Below, piece after piece: positions 1 to 8,833 of a stretch of 64,000 nucleotides of DNA. Location of the stretch: contig NZ_LT727809.1 in NCBI RefSeq assembly GCF_900162665.1, positions 641,229-705,228 of the forward strand. Reading direction: 5' to 3'. Numbering within the stretch: the stretch's first letter is position 1; every line of letters begins with the position of its first letter. The stretch is from Oceanobacillus sojae. GTDB taxonomy: Bacteria; Bacillota; Bacilli; Bacillales; Amphibacillaceae. The notes beneath the pieces are model-generated. The model did not search any database, was not told the origin of the DNA, and worked only from the letters and a program-made list of their open reading frames with translations. A program made the position numbers and the translations under genes.

Positions 1-119
1 ACTGCTTCCTCAAACGGGTTAAATGAATTTTTTATATGTAATTCTTCTTTTAATTCTGCTTTTAGTTGTTCATATATTTCATCGGATACACCATTATCGA
101 AAAAAGTGGGGTTTTCCAT
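1..119 (-). CDS. Hypothetical protein, amino-terminal part (runs off the left edge)
   Basis: An open frame starts with ATG at 119 on the minus strand and is still open at base 1, giving 39 residues (begins MENPTFFDNG, charged and rich in Glu/Lys further on). The ribosome site is weak (GCAGAG about 9 bases upstream), so the start is uncertain. I do not recognise the family. The gene is divergent from the serine hydrolase that follows, so bases 120-252 should hold two promoters. Confidence 0.4.
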   Translation of the reverse strand, partial: MENPTFFDNGVSDEIYEQLKAELKEELHIKNSFNPFEEA

Positions 120-252
120 TCGAAAGCTCTGCTATTTTGAATAGAAAACACTTAAAATTATTAGAATTTTTTAAATAATAACTGTCAAAGTATCTCTTTA
201 ATGATATGATAAATACAGAATTTGTATATAAAAGCAGAGGGAAGGTAACAAA

Positions 253-2124
253 ATGATAAAAAGAATCAGCATTTTTCTTTACATATTCTTATTATGGCTA
301 TGTTTTCCTAATCCTTTCTCGGCAGCGGAAAATTCAACGCCATCAGGGATACCGATGGATGAACTGGAGGAATTTATAGATAATTATGCAGAAGAATACA
401 TCGGAGATACCGTAGCCGGTGCAGCAATTATTGCTATCAAGGACGACCAGATTGTCTTTTCTAAAGGATACGGTTATGCAGATGTAGAGAATCAAATTCC
501 GATGGATCCGGAGACAACCGTTCTGGAATGGGGGTCGATTACCAAATTATTTGTCTGGGTCTCTGCCATGCAGCTCGCTGAGCAGGGAGAACTGGATTTG
601 GAGGAGGATATACGAAACTATTTACCGGACGGTTTTTTGACTAAATTAAATTATGATGAACCCATTACCGTCTTAAATTTAATGCATCACAACGCAGGCT
701 TTGAAGAGAATATTTTTGATTTATTATTCGATTCCCCAGAGCAGTTGGTTTCCTTGGAGGAAGTCTTGAAAATAGCGGAGCCGGAGCAGGTTTTTAAGCC
801 TGGCGAGGTTGTTGCTTATTCCAATTACTCTACTTCTTTAGCAGCTTATATTATTGAAGAAATAACCGGCCAGCCATTTTATGAATATGTGGATAAACAT
901 ATTTTTGAAGAATTAGAAATGGATCATTCAACCATGCATCTGCCTGTGGAAGATAATCAGGAAATGGCACTTCATAAAGGAAAAGGGTATTTTTCAGGAG
1001 AGAACGGTGACTTTATAGAATCGGATCCTTTTTATATTTCCATGTATCCCAGTGGAGGAATAAATGGAACTGCAGCTGACCTGGCGAAGTTTGCGCAGGC
1101 TTTGATGCTGCCTGAGTCAGAGGATACTTCTTTATTTCTGGAAAACGGCACAGTTTCTGAATTGCTTGCAACAAGCTACACTCCTGAAGAAGGAGTTCCG
1201 GGACTCGCACACGGTTTTTGGGAATACGATGGCAAGTATAGAGGTTTAACACATTCAGGGAATACGGTTGCTTATTCCAGTAATATGCAAATTGTACCAG
1301 AAGATAATTTTGCCATTATTATTTTAACCAACCAGGCAGATGAAATCGACCTTTTATTTGGCCTGACAGATGAATTGGTGGGCAGGGGAGATTATACCGT
1401 ACAGGAAAACCTTCCGGCGGCGTCGAAGGTAGAAGGATCTTATTTGTCGGCACGCCGTACATATAACGGATTTATGAATCTATACGCATACCTTGCACCA
1501 TTGCATGTAGAAGCTGTGAATGATGAGGAAATTGAATTGGATATGGCAGGTTTTAAAGCTGTTTATACACAAACAAGTCCATATGTCTATAAGTTAAAAA
1601 GTGGAGATGATGTCTTTATACCAAGCAATGTGATGTATTTTCATGAGAATGATGGAAAAATAGCCCAAATTTCAACAACATACGCTGACTATCTCCCGAT
1701 GGATAAAAGTAAAGCCTTCTTATTTATCAGCTTAGGGTTATTTATTTGGTGCATGCTTTACTTTCTAATTAACCCGTTTATCCTAGCAGTAATGGCTTTT
1801 ATACAAAAGAGAAGAAAGAAAAAAATATTGGCGGTTACAAAATGGAATTGGATTTTGACACTTTCAGGCACTGCCCTGGCATTAAATATAGCAGTGTTAA
1901 TTATACGTATGTTAAGTAAACCAATGCGGGCGTATTCAGAATTGCTTCCTCATTTTATAGGAAATTATGTTTTTTCTGTTGCCAGTTTTATTTCCGTTAT
2001 TATAGTGATTGTATTGTGGAGTAAAACGCAGCTGTCCAAGGTGCAGAAGATTGGATATGCATTGACTTGCATCAGCAGTATTCTGTTTATTGTCTGGTTG
2101 ATGATTTGGCAGATGTATTCATAA
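253..2124 (+). CDS. Serine hydrolase of the class C beta-lactamase / PBP4* fold with membrane tail
   Basis: The 623-residue protein starts with a signal peptide (about residues 1-25, ending near FSAAEN). A beta-lactamase-family domain (PF00144) fills about residues 35-375. The catalytic SxxK motif is S95-I-T-K98, the YxN motif is Y189-S-N191, and an HSG box lies near residue 336. The last ~130 residues contain about four membrane segments, so the catalytic domain should sit outside the cell anchored at its C-terminus. Family members are D,D-peptidases, esterases or D-amino acid amidases, and the substrate cannot be read from sequence. The start follows GAGGGAAGG with good spacing. True beta-lactamase activity is possible but not implied. 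Confidence 0.85.
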   Translation: MIKRISIFLYIFLLWLCFPNPFSAAENSTPSGIPMDELEEFIDNYAEEYIGDTVAGAAIIAIKDDQIVFSKGYGYADVENQIPMDPETTVLEWGSITKLFVWVSAMQLAEQGELDLEEDIRNYLPDGFLTKLNYDEPITVLNLMHHNAGFEENIFDLLFDSPEQLVSLEEVLKIAEPEQVFKPGEVVAYSNYSTSLAAYIIEEITGQPFYEYVDKHIFEELEMDHSTMHLPVEDNQEMALHKGKGYFSGENGDFIESDPFYISMYPSGGINGTAADLAKFAQALMLPESEDTSLFLENGTVSELLATSYTPEEGVPGLAHGFWEYDGKYRGLTHSGNTVAYSSNMQIVPEDNFAIIILTNQADEIDLLFGLTDELVGRGDYTVQENLPAASKVEGSYLSARRTYNGFMNLYAYLAPLHVEAVNDEEIELDMAGFKAVYTQTSPYVYKLKSGDDVFIPSNVMYFHENDGKIAQISTTYADYLPMDKSKAFLFISLGLFIWCMLYFLINPFILAVMAFIQKRRKKKILAVTKWNWILTLSGTALALNIAVLIIRMLSKPMRAYSELLPHFIGNYVFSVASFISVIIVIVLWSKTQLSKVQKIGYALTCISSILFIVWLMIWQMYS

Positions 2125-2329
2125 GCTTAAGCTGTCTGATTTAAATTGCCGGAAATAAGAAAGGAAGCTCTGATCTTTTGTGAAGACTGATGATTACTTC
2201 GTTGTCTTGTTCTTACGCAGCTTTTGCATAGAAATGGTTGCATTTTGCCAGAAGAAGAGCTATCTTGAAAATAAGAATTAGATTAAAAAGCTCGTAAACT
2301 GAAAATATAGTGAAAAAGGACGTGTTTTC

Positions 2330-3853
2330 TTGGCTCTTCAAGTAAAAATTAGTATAAAAAACATGGAACAACCTGTATGGCGGACATTGATCGTATCAGA
2401 AGAGACAACTTTTGAAGAATTCCATATCTATTTACAAATAGCGTTTGCATGGCCCGATACGGCTTCACATCTTTTTTTACAGGGTGATCAACGATTTGGT
2501 TCAGAAGAAGAGAATTTGTTTATAGGTGAATCTGCTTTCGATGAAGAAGAGGTCACTTTAGCAGAGTTTTTGAAAAATATTGGTGACCGGATGACTTATA
2601 TAAACGATGCAGAGGGCAGCCGGTGGTATCATGAAATTATATTAGAACAAAAAGCAGATTTACCAATGGATTTACCTTTGCCATTTTGTTTCGCCGCTGA
2701 AGGCAATTCACTTAAGGATAAGGAATTTGTTATGGAGTATAATGTAGAACCAATGGCGAATAAGGAACTTGCTGAATATATTAATGAACAGTTTAGTGAA
2801 TTTTATGATGACTGGTTTTTCGAGGCTTCAGAAGAAACAGAACCGGATGAAGAAGAATGGAATGAATTATTTGATGCAGCGGATCAGGTGAAAAATAAAA
2901 AACCATGGCTGGAGCTTTATGATGATCAATTAATTGCCATCTGGTCAGAAGCAATAAATGATTATGCCTATTGCTCCATTATGGGGAATGCAGGAGAGAG
3001 CTATGGCGTTACCTGTTTCCTTGGCTCCAAAGGTTTATTATCGTTTTTTGATATTATAGATTCAGATCCATATGAAGACAACCCTGCACTTCTTTTTAAT
3101 CAATACTCCGTCACGGTCGATTTTAATAACCGGGATGATTTGGATGAAGAAGAATATGAGTTAATAAAAAAACTGGGCAGAAAATATCGCGGGAAATATC
3201 AATGGCCTTCTTTTGTCAGTATGATTCCGGATCAATTGCCGTGGAGGATTAACCAGGAGGAGTGTCTCCTTTTAACGGAAATTCTATTAAAATTGGATAC
3301 TTTTCTTTCAGATACGGAAAACCTGTCTGAAAAGGTTCCGAGCTTTGGGGGAACCATGCTTGCCATTGATGAAAATGAAGCGTTAATATACTTATCAACG
3401 GATGAATTGATTGAAGAAGCCCTGCAAGAACCTGTTTTAGAGCTGGATATATCTGAAATAGAATGGAAACGAATGAGGAAAAAGGCAGAGTCTGCAGGTG
3501 GAAAAGAAGTAGAACTGGCATTGATTCAAATGGGCGAACCAGTACAGAACACTCCAGATTCACGACCTTTTCTTCCGTATATTCTTATCCTTGTTGAACA
3601 TGAAACAGGAGCAGTTCTTCATTATGATTTAGCAGAATCAGTTTATTATGCAGAAGGTGTACAGCAGGCAATCTATCAGCTTTTTGATAAAATAGAAGTT
3701 TTACCGAAAACAATTTATATGATCGATGATTTCTTTGCTGTAAATGCGGAGCCGCTTTTTGATAAAATATCGATTCCTCTAATCAAAACAGATGAATTAG
3801 AGGGTGTTGAACAATTTGTCGAAATGATGATGTCGGAGGATGGTCCGTTTTAA
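2330..3853 (+). CDS. Plasmid pRiA4b ORF-3 family protein
   Basis: The amino-terminal ~170 residues match the pRiA4b ORF-3-like domain (PF07929): an opening beta strand LQVKISIKN, then PVWRTLIVSEETTFEEFH and an aromatic-rich segment ending in HLFLQ. The remaining ~330 residues are acidic and form a separate globular region that I cannot name. The function of the family is unknown. The start is TTG at 2330 with AAAAAGGA 9 bases upstream; no in-frame ATG lies nearby. It stands alone between a serine hydrolase and a DUF4064 gene. There is no signal peptide, so it should be cytoplasmic. Confidence 0.7.
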   Translation: MALQVKISIKNMEQPVWRTLIVSEETTFEEFHIYLQIAFAWPDTASHLFLQGDQRFGSEEENLFIGESAFDEEEVTLAEFLKNIGDRMTYINDAEGSRWYHEIILEQKADLPMDLPLPFCFAAEGNSLKDKEFVMEYNVEPMANKELAEYINEQFSEFYDDWFFEASEETEPDEEEWNELFDAADQVKNKKPWLELYDDQLIAIWSEAINDYAYCSIMGNAGESYGVTCFLGSKGLLSFFDIIDSDPYEDNPALLFNQYSVTVDFNNRDDLDEEEYELIKKLGRKYRGKYQWPSFVSMIPDQLPWRINQEECLLLTEILLKLDTFLSDTENLSEKVPSFGGTMLAIDENEALIYLSTDELIEEALQEPVLELDISEIEWKRMRKKAESAGGKEVELALIQMGEPVQNTPDSRPFLPYILILVEHETGAVLHYDLAESVYYAEGVQQAIYQLFDKIEVLPKTIYMIDDFFAVNAEPLFDKISIPLIKTDELEGVEQFVEMMMSEDGPF

Positions 3854-3959
3854 GGAAATAGAGAACACTCGCAGTTCAGTTACTTCAAAAATATGAAAGC
3901 ATCCATTTCTTTGGTGTAGTTTGAAAAACAAGTTAAACAAAGAATAGGAGCGTAATTAT

Positions 3960-4310
3960 ATGAACAGGTCTATAGAAATAACCTTAACGATTATTGGCGG
4001 GCTGTTCTATGTATTTTTAGTTGGAATGTATATGGAAGCAATAGACAAGGCATATGCAGAATCGAATAGTATGGGTGGACTATTAGAGGGGGTTACCATC
4101 GGTTTTGGAATGATGGGAATAGCAATCATTATCGGTGTCCTTGCCTCTATTTGGTTTAAGGGGGACAAGAAGGCCAAAACTGCCAGCATGATGTTAATCA
4201 TTTTTGCAGCAGTTTCCTTGTTTATTACGCAAGGCGGAACTTTTGTTGGAGCTTTCTTTTATTTTGCTGCCGGAATATTGGGTATTATACGTAAACCAAA
4301 AAGCAGTTAG
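3960..4310 (+). CDS. DUF4064-type small membrane protein
   Basis: A 116-residue protein with about four hydrophobic segments (about residues 5-25, 45-68, 75-92 and 92-110). The glycine-rich opening and overall size fit the DUF4064 family of Gram-positive membrane proteins of unknown function. It starts at ATG after AGGAGCG. A strong hairpin terminator follows at 4343. No partner gene is evident. Confidence 0.65.
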   Translation: MNRSIEITLTIIGGLFYVFLVGMYMEAIDKAYAESNSMGGLLEGVTIGFGMMGIAIIIGVLASIWFKGDKKAKTASMMLIIFAAVSLFITQGGTFVGAFFYFAAGILGIIRKPKSS

Positions 4311-4342
4311 TACTTAGAATGCTGCCGGTTTAACTGCTCTAT

Positions 4343-4380
4343 AAAAACTGTCAGCTGATTTTTTCAACTGACAGTTTTTA
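4343..4380 (+). terminator. Intrinsic terminator, possibly bidirectional
   Basis: A 12-bp perfect stem (AAAAACTGTCAG with its complement) encloses a 13-base loop, with T-rich sequence at the 3' side and A-rich sequence at the 5' side. It ends the DUF4064 gene and, read on the other strand, the oxidase transcript. Confidence 0.8.
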
Positions 4381-4404
4381 TAGGTTTATTTTGGCATTGA
4401 ATCT

Positions 4405-4500
4405 TTATTTCACAGTAGGGAAGATAAACGAAATAACAGCTGCAATAATGACAGGAATAGCAAAATACTTGCCTGCCAGAGCTCTTACCTTCTCAAGCAT
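4405..4500 (-). pseudogene. 31-codon remnant resembling the start of a bile acid:sodium symporter (BASS) family protein
   Basis: Right after the oxidase stop codon there is a 31-residue frame (MLEKVRALAGKYFAIPVIIA...FPTVK). It looks like the first membrane helix of BASS/YocS-type transporters, which typically start with a KYFA-x-W/P-V motif and reach an FFP turn. The frame then stops and runs into the terminator, so the rest of a ~320-residue transporter is missing. There is no clear ribosome site. It could instead be a tiny single-pass membrane peptide coupled to the oxidase. The family assignment rests on a short stretch. Confidence 0.35.
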
Positions 4501-4501
4501 T

Positions 4502-5887
4502 TCATAGATTAACCCTATTATCAACATCTACAATTTTCGATGGATTCAGTATATTATTTGGATCTAATGCTTTTTTAATATTTATCATGACATCAAGAGC
4601 TGCGCCGTGCTCTTCACGCTGATATGGTTTCTTTCCGATACCTACACCGTGTTCACCAGTGCAGGTTCCCCCGCGCTCTAAAGCATAACGCACTACTTTC
4701 TCATTAAATTGCTTTGCTTTTTTTACTTCTTCTTCGTTCTTCATATCGATCATAATTAATGAGTGGAAGTTTCCGTCCCCGACATGCCCCAAAATACCTC
4801 CAGGGATATTCAGTTTTTCTAATTCTTCTCCAGCATAAATAACGGAATTTGCCAGTTCAGAAATGGGAACTGCGACATCTGTCAGCATCATTTTTTTACC
4901 AACATGGCCATGAATATATGCGTATGCTAAATTGTGACGTGCGTCCCATAAATGGTTACGGGCAGCGTTATCTGTTTCCGAGCTGAAATTATCACAGCCG
5001 TGATCCTGCATAATTTCCTGTGAAAATGCAAGGTCTTCTTGCAAACCAGAGGCATTTCCATGGAATTCCAAGAAAAGAGTTGGCTTAATAGGATAATCCG
5101 TCTCACTGAATGTATTAATTTGTGTTATGGAAGCTTCATCAACAAACTCAACTCTTGCGATGGGAATCCCCGCATGTAAAATAGAGGTTACAGCTTCAAT
5201 CGCGTTAGTAAGGCTTGGAAAAGTAGCCCGGGCAGCAACAATATGCTCCGGTATTCCATAGACCTGAAGTGTGAGTTCGGTAAAACAGCCCAGCGTACCT
5301 TCAGAACCGATGAAAAGCCCGTTTAAATGATAACCGGAAGAGGACTTTGCAGCCAGATTCCCTGTATGAATCACGCTGCCATCCGCAAGCACCACTTCCA
5401 TATCCCGGACCTGATCACGCATAACGCCATACTTTACTGTAGTGGTACCGCTTGCATTTGTTGCTGCCATTCCGCCAAGAGTGGCATTTGCACCAGGATC
5501 TACAGTGAAAAAAAGACCATACTTCTTTAATTCTTTATTCAGCTGTTCTCTTGTCACTCCCGGCTGAACTTTTACAAGTAAATCACTTTCTTTTATTTCC
5601 AGAATCTGATTCATTAATGAAAAATCAATCGTAATCCCGTTTTGGTAAGGAATAACATGACCTTCCAAGCTGGTACCGACTCCAAAAGGGGTTACCGGAG
5701 TTTGGAATTTCTGGGCAACCTCCATAATAAAGGAAACTTCCTCTGTTGATTTTGGAAACACGATGACATCAGGCAGACTTGTCTGATGATAGGTTTCATC
5801 TTTACTATGTAGTTCTTTCACTGTGTCATTCGTGGATATTTGATCACTTGATAATCTTGTACTTAAAGCTTGTATAACTTGTTCCAT
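4502..5887 (-). CDS. FAD-linked oxidase, GlcD / D-lactate dehydrogenase type
   Basis: This 461-residue flavoprotein has a PP-loop FAD-binding domain (FAD_binding_4, about residues 38-215) and a C-terminal FAD-oxidase domain (about 215-455). Diagnostic pieces are VTPFGVGTSLEGH, the GANATLGGMAATNASGT segment that contacts FAD, and the ending TGEHGVGIGKK. The family oxidises 2-hydroxy acids such as glycolate or D-lactate with a quinone or cytochrome as acceptor. Iron-sulfur partners (GlcF-like) are absent nearby, which fits the single-subunit DLD type. AAGGAG lies 7 bases upstream of ATG. The substrate is inferred only to class level. Confidence 0.85.
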   Translation of the reverse strand: MEQVIQALSTRLSSDQISTNDTVKELHSKDETYHQTSLPDVIVFPKSTEEVSFIMEVAQKFQTPVTPFGVGTSLEGHVIPYQNGITIDFSLMNQILEIKESDLLVKVQPGVTREQLNKELKKYGLFFTVDPGANATLGGMAATNASGTTTVKYGVMRDQVRDMEVVLADGSVIHTGNLAAKSSSGYHLNGLFIGSEGTLGCFTELTLQVYGIPEHIVAARATFPSLTNAIEAVTSILHAGIPIARVEFVDEASITQINTFSETDYPIKPTLFLEFHGNASGLQEDLAFSQEIMQDHGCDNFSSETDNAARNHLWDARHNLAYAYIHGHVGKKMMLTDVAVPISELANSVIYAGEELEKLNIPGGILGHVGDGNFHSLIMIDMKNEEEVKKAKQFNEKVVRYALERGGTCTGEHGVGIGKKPYQREEHGAALDVMINIKKALDPNNILNPSKIVDVDNRVNL

Positions 5888-6046
5888 TTTCTTGCTCCTT
5901 TCCTTCGTAAGAATTGAAAACCATATTGAACATAAAGTAACTATATCATTTAATATATTATACTCATTATAAATCCTTTTCAGATTAATTCAATAATAGT
6001 AAAAGAATTTTAAGCTTTGACAGGATAATTTATCGCAGAGGGGAGA

Positions 6047-6326
6047 GTGGAAAAGTTAGCTGAGGAGCATGCCACTGGGCAGCCTAAGATCGCAACGTCC
6101 TGGGACTGCGGTTACTCGTCCCACCGAAGAGCTTTTGCGATTACTCGCCCCATCGAAAACATTTGTACGTCGAAAGCAAAACGGTCCGCTGCAGCGGAGG
6201 TCTTCCACGTTACCTTCTTTCAGAAAGAGTTTATGCTTTGTCAAAAGGCAGGAGGAAGGAACGATTAACACCTGTCTCTATGAAAAATAAATTATTTTTT
6301 TTAGATGCGAAAGTTGGGTAATAATG
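6047..6326. repeat. Repeat-like non-coding block, base composition unlike its surroundings
   Basis: This ~280-bp block is visibly richer in G+C than its neighbours and has open frames in several phases with no credible protein. It holds two adjacent ~29-bp imperfect units (about 6110-6138 and 6139-6167) sharing TTACTCG-CCCA-CGAA. Its last ~75 bases (6252-6326) align clearly with 40447-40525, sharing ACCTGTCT, TTATTTTTT, CGAAAGTTG and a closing ATAATG. It looks like a dispersed intergenic repeat or MITE-like relic. Confidence 0.5.
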
Positions 6327-6335
6327 AAAACAGCA

Positions 6336-6372
6336 AAATACCACCTGCTTATGCTGAGCAGATGGTATTTTT
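6336..6372 (-). terminator. Terminator of the opuC operon
   Basis: A stem of AAATACCA-CTGCT with its complement (one mismatch) and a 7-base loop is followed by T-rich sequence on both strands. It lies 71 bases beyond the opuCD stop codon. Confidence 0.7.
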
Positions 6373-6442
6373 CACACCTCTTTATGAATTCATAAAACTG
6401 CTTTTAGATGAACATAAAGGGATGTTATCATTTTTATTTATT

Positions 6443-7087
6443 TTAATTCTTCACTGGATTTAGCATTCTTTCAATTTTACCCATAATTAAATCTGCTGCA
6501 ATGGCCATCAATGCTGTAGGGACAGCACCTGCTAAAATAATCGCTGTTCCATCCGTTGCATTTGTACCGCGTACAATGATGGAGCCCAGACCTCCTGCAC
6601 CAACAAACGTTCCGATTGCTACAACACCAATGCCGACAACAAGCGCTGTACGGATTCCCGCCATCATTACGCTGACCGCAAGAGGCAATTCTACTTTGAA
6701 CAACAGCTGAAATCGTGTCATTCCAGAAGCATAAGCAGCTTCCTTCACTGTTTGATCAACCCCGGTTATCCCTACATAGGTATTTTGAATAATGGGCAAT
6801 AGGGAATAGAAAAAAACAGTTGTAATGACGGTTGTCGTTCCAAGTCCCATCGCAACCATGGTAATAGCCATAAATCCTAATACAGGGATGGTTTGAATGA
6901 TGCTTCCAAGTGTCAGCACCCATCCGCTTAGTTTACCATACCTGGCGATCAGAACGCCGATTGGAATAGAAACAATAGAAGCGAAAAGAACACCGTAGGC
7001 AGCCATTAAAAAGTGGCGGTAAAATTCTGTCCAAATGTAAAAACCATTTTGAGATACATAGGTTGTGAATTGTTCCCAGATGCTCAT
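6443..7087 (-). CDS. opuCD: OpuC-type osmoprotectant ABC transporter, second permease
   Basis: A 214-residue permease with about five membrane segments and the BPD_transp_1 domain. The EAA loop is visible as VKEAAYASGMTRFQ...VELPLAV. It is the last gene of a four-gene minus-strand operon ordered ATPase, permease, binding lipoprotein, permease, as in B. subtilis opuC. Its ATG overlaps the stop of opuCC (TAATG). The complex should import choline, carnitine or glycine betaine. Carnitine is favoured here because carnitine-degrading genes lie on the other side of the regulator. Confidence 0.88.
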   Translation of the reverse strand: MSIWEQFTTYVSQNGFYIWTEFYRHFLMAAYGVLFASIVSIPIGVLIARYGKLSGWVLTLGSIIQTIPVLGFMAITMVAMGLGTTTVITTVFFYSLLPIIQNTYVGITGVDQTVKEAAYASGMTRFQLLFKVELPLAVSVMMAGIRTALVVGIGVVAIGTFVGAGGLGSIIVRGTNATDGTAIILAGAVPTALMAIAADLIMGKIERMLNPVKN

Positions 7088-7995
7088 TACATCCCCTCCT
7101 TATCTTCAAAGTAGTTGTTTTCTTCCAGAAAATCGCGGGCAATGGTTGCCGGGCTGACTAATTCCACATCACCTTGGTAGTTCATTTCCTGCATATCCTC
7201 TGTCGTTACTGTGTCGCTCAGCTTGTCCATTACTTCTTTAATCTCCGGATTTTTCTCCAGGATTTCATTTCTTGCTACAGGAGAAGCATCATAAGGAGGG
7301 AAGAAGTCATCGTCCAGTACTTTTAAATCGTAAGCGGCAATTCTTCCGTCTGAGGAGTAGCCAAGTACCGCATCCATATTCCCAGATGCAGCAGCTTCAT
7401 ACACGAGACCAATTGCCATTGGATAAACATTACCAAAAGCAAAGTGTGTCTCTGTAAAAGCTTCGTAGCCGTCACCTGAACGGTTTACCCATGCGTTATC
7501 CACTCCAAAGTTCATATCATCAGCGAAGGGCTTCAGATCATCTACGTGTGTAATTCCATTTTCATCTGCAAATTCCTGTGTAACAGAAATGGTATAACTG
7601 TTTTCAAAACCGTAGGAGTCACCCCATGTCTGATCAAATTTTTCGTCAAATTCCCGCTGGACAATTTCCATTGCCTCCTCAGGGTCTGTAACATCTTCAT
7701 AATTTAAGACACCTGCAATATCCGTTCCTGTATATCTGGTAGCGGTAATATCTACTTCATCCTGCATCATTGCTTGGTGCAGGACCATAGTTGATCCCAG
7801 ATTTGTTACTAACTCCGTATCTAAATCAGTATAGTACTCAATCATCTGAGATAGAATATTGCCCCATATTTCGGATTCTACCGTATCTAAGGTTGCAATT
7901 CGAACGGTACTTTCAGAAGGACCGCTGAGACCTGGCAGTGCGCATCCTGAAAGAAGAAATGCCGAAAGAAGGGGAACCAGCAATAATTTCTTCAT
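7087..7995 (-). CDS. opuCC: OpuC-type substrate-binding lipoprotein
   Basis: A 302-residue lipoprotein. A signal peptide ends in the lipobox LLSGC (Cys18), so the mature protein is lipid-anchored outside the membrane. The remainder is an OpuAC-type substrate-binding fold (PF04069) that recognises quaternary amines through an aromatic cage. The start ATG follows AAGGAAGGA. The 178-bp gap separating it from opuCB is unusual for this operon and holds a structured element (8031-8168). Confidence 0.88.
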   Translation of the reverse strand: MKKLLLVPLLSAFLLSGCALPGLSGPSESTVRIATLDTVESEIWGNILSQMIEYYTDLDTELVTNLGSTMVLHQAMMQDEVDITATRYTGTDIAGVLNYEDVTDPEEAMEIVQREFDEKFDQTWGDSYGFENSYTISVTQEFADENGITHVDDLKPFADDMNFGVDNAWVNRSGDGYEAFTETHFAFGNVYPMAIGLVYEAAASGNMDAVLGYSSDGRIAAYDLKVLDDDFFPPYDASPVARNEILEKNPEIKEVMDKLSDTVTTEDMQEMNYQGDVELVSPATIARDFLEENNYFEDKEGM

Positions 7996-8030
7996 ATATT
8001 ATCCTTCCTTTTTATACAGTTTTTCTCGCA

Positions 8031-8168
8031 GTGCAACTGGCTATAAGACTCCCACTCCTAACACAGAGAAAACTCGAAATTTCTATGTGGGAGATCAAAC
8101 AGCCAGTAACGGCCCGATTGGTTCAACTAATATTCAGTGGGAAATGCTAAGAAAAACCCCACTGAATA
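8031..8168. other. Structured inverted-repeat element between opuCB and opuCC
   Basis: Three inverted repeats fall within 140 bp. An outer pair ACTGGCT/AGCCAGT (8036-8042 with 8101-8107) encloses CTCCCAC/GTGGGAG (8049-8055 with 8087-8093). A separate 11-bp perfect stem TATTCAGTGGG/CCCACTGAATA (8131-8141 with 8158-8168) lies 5 bp from the opuCB stop codon. No protein-coding frame of interest is present and no T-run follows. It could be an RNA-processing or attenuation structure in the polycistronic message, or a palindromic mobile relic. Confidence 0.55.
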
Positions 8169-8173
8169 AAGTT

Positions 8174-8815
8174 TCACTTTATCAAAGCTTTAGGTGTTAA
8201 TCCTTTTTCAAGGAGTGATAATAGCCCATTAGCAATTAAAGCTAAAATCGTTGCCGGAACCGTACCTAAAACAATCAATTCAGGTTTATACAGATTCAGA
8301 CCATCGAAAATGAGATCGCCTAAACCGCCGCCGCCGATAAATGCTGCCAGTGTAGCCCAGCCAATCAGGTAAACTGTTGCAAATCGTATGCCGGACATAA
8401 TGACAGGCAAAGCCAGCGGCAGTTCAACTTTTCGAATAATCTCAAAGGTACTCATTCCCATGCCTTTTCCTGCTTCTTTTAAACTTGCATTTACTTCCAT
8501 AACGCCAGTGTACGTATTTCTAAGTATGGGAAGTACAGAATAAATAAACAAAGCAATAATCGCAGGTACAACGCCTACACCCAGAAAAGGCATTAAAAAA
8601 GCTAAAATAGCTAAACTCGGGACGGTCTGCAATATGCCTACGAACGATATAAACCGGTCTGCTGTTTTACTTGGTATCCGTGTCAGTAAAATTCCCAGTG
8701 GAACAGCAACCAGTACGCCTAAAACAATAGCGGCGATAGAGATGTATAAATGCTCTCCCGTTTTATCTAACAAATCCCATCCATAGGATGAGAGTGTATC
8801 CATCATTGTCTGCAT
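8174..8815 (-). CDS. opuCB: OpuC-type osmoprotectant ABC transporter, first permease
   Basis: A 213-residue inner-membrane permease with about five to six membrane segments and an EAA-type loop (LKEAGKGMGMSTFE...VELPLALP). It is paralogous to opuCD in the same operon. The ATG lies 18 bases downstream of the opuCA stop and follows GGAGG. With opuCD it should form the heterodimeric channel energised by OpuCA. Confidence 0.88.
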   Translation of the reverse strand: MQTMMDTLSSYGWDLLDKTGEHLYISIAAIVLGVLVAVPLGILLTRIPSKTADRFISFVGILQTVPSLAILAFLMPFLGVGVVPAIIALFIYSVLPILRNTYTGVMEVNASLKEAGKGMGMSTFEIIRKVELPLALPVIMSGIRFATVYLIGWATLAAFIGGGGLGDLIFDGLNLYKPELIVLGTVPATILALIANGLLSLLEKGLTPKALIK

Positions 8816-8833
8816 CCTCTGCTGCCTCCTTTA

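Noticed and set aside
6047-6290. Three overlapping open frames on both strands
   Set aside because: They lie in the repeat-like block, give low-complexity or unlikely proteins and lack ribosome sites. The openness is a result of base composition.
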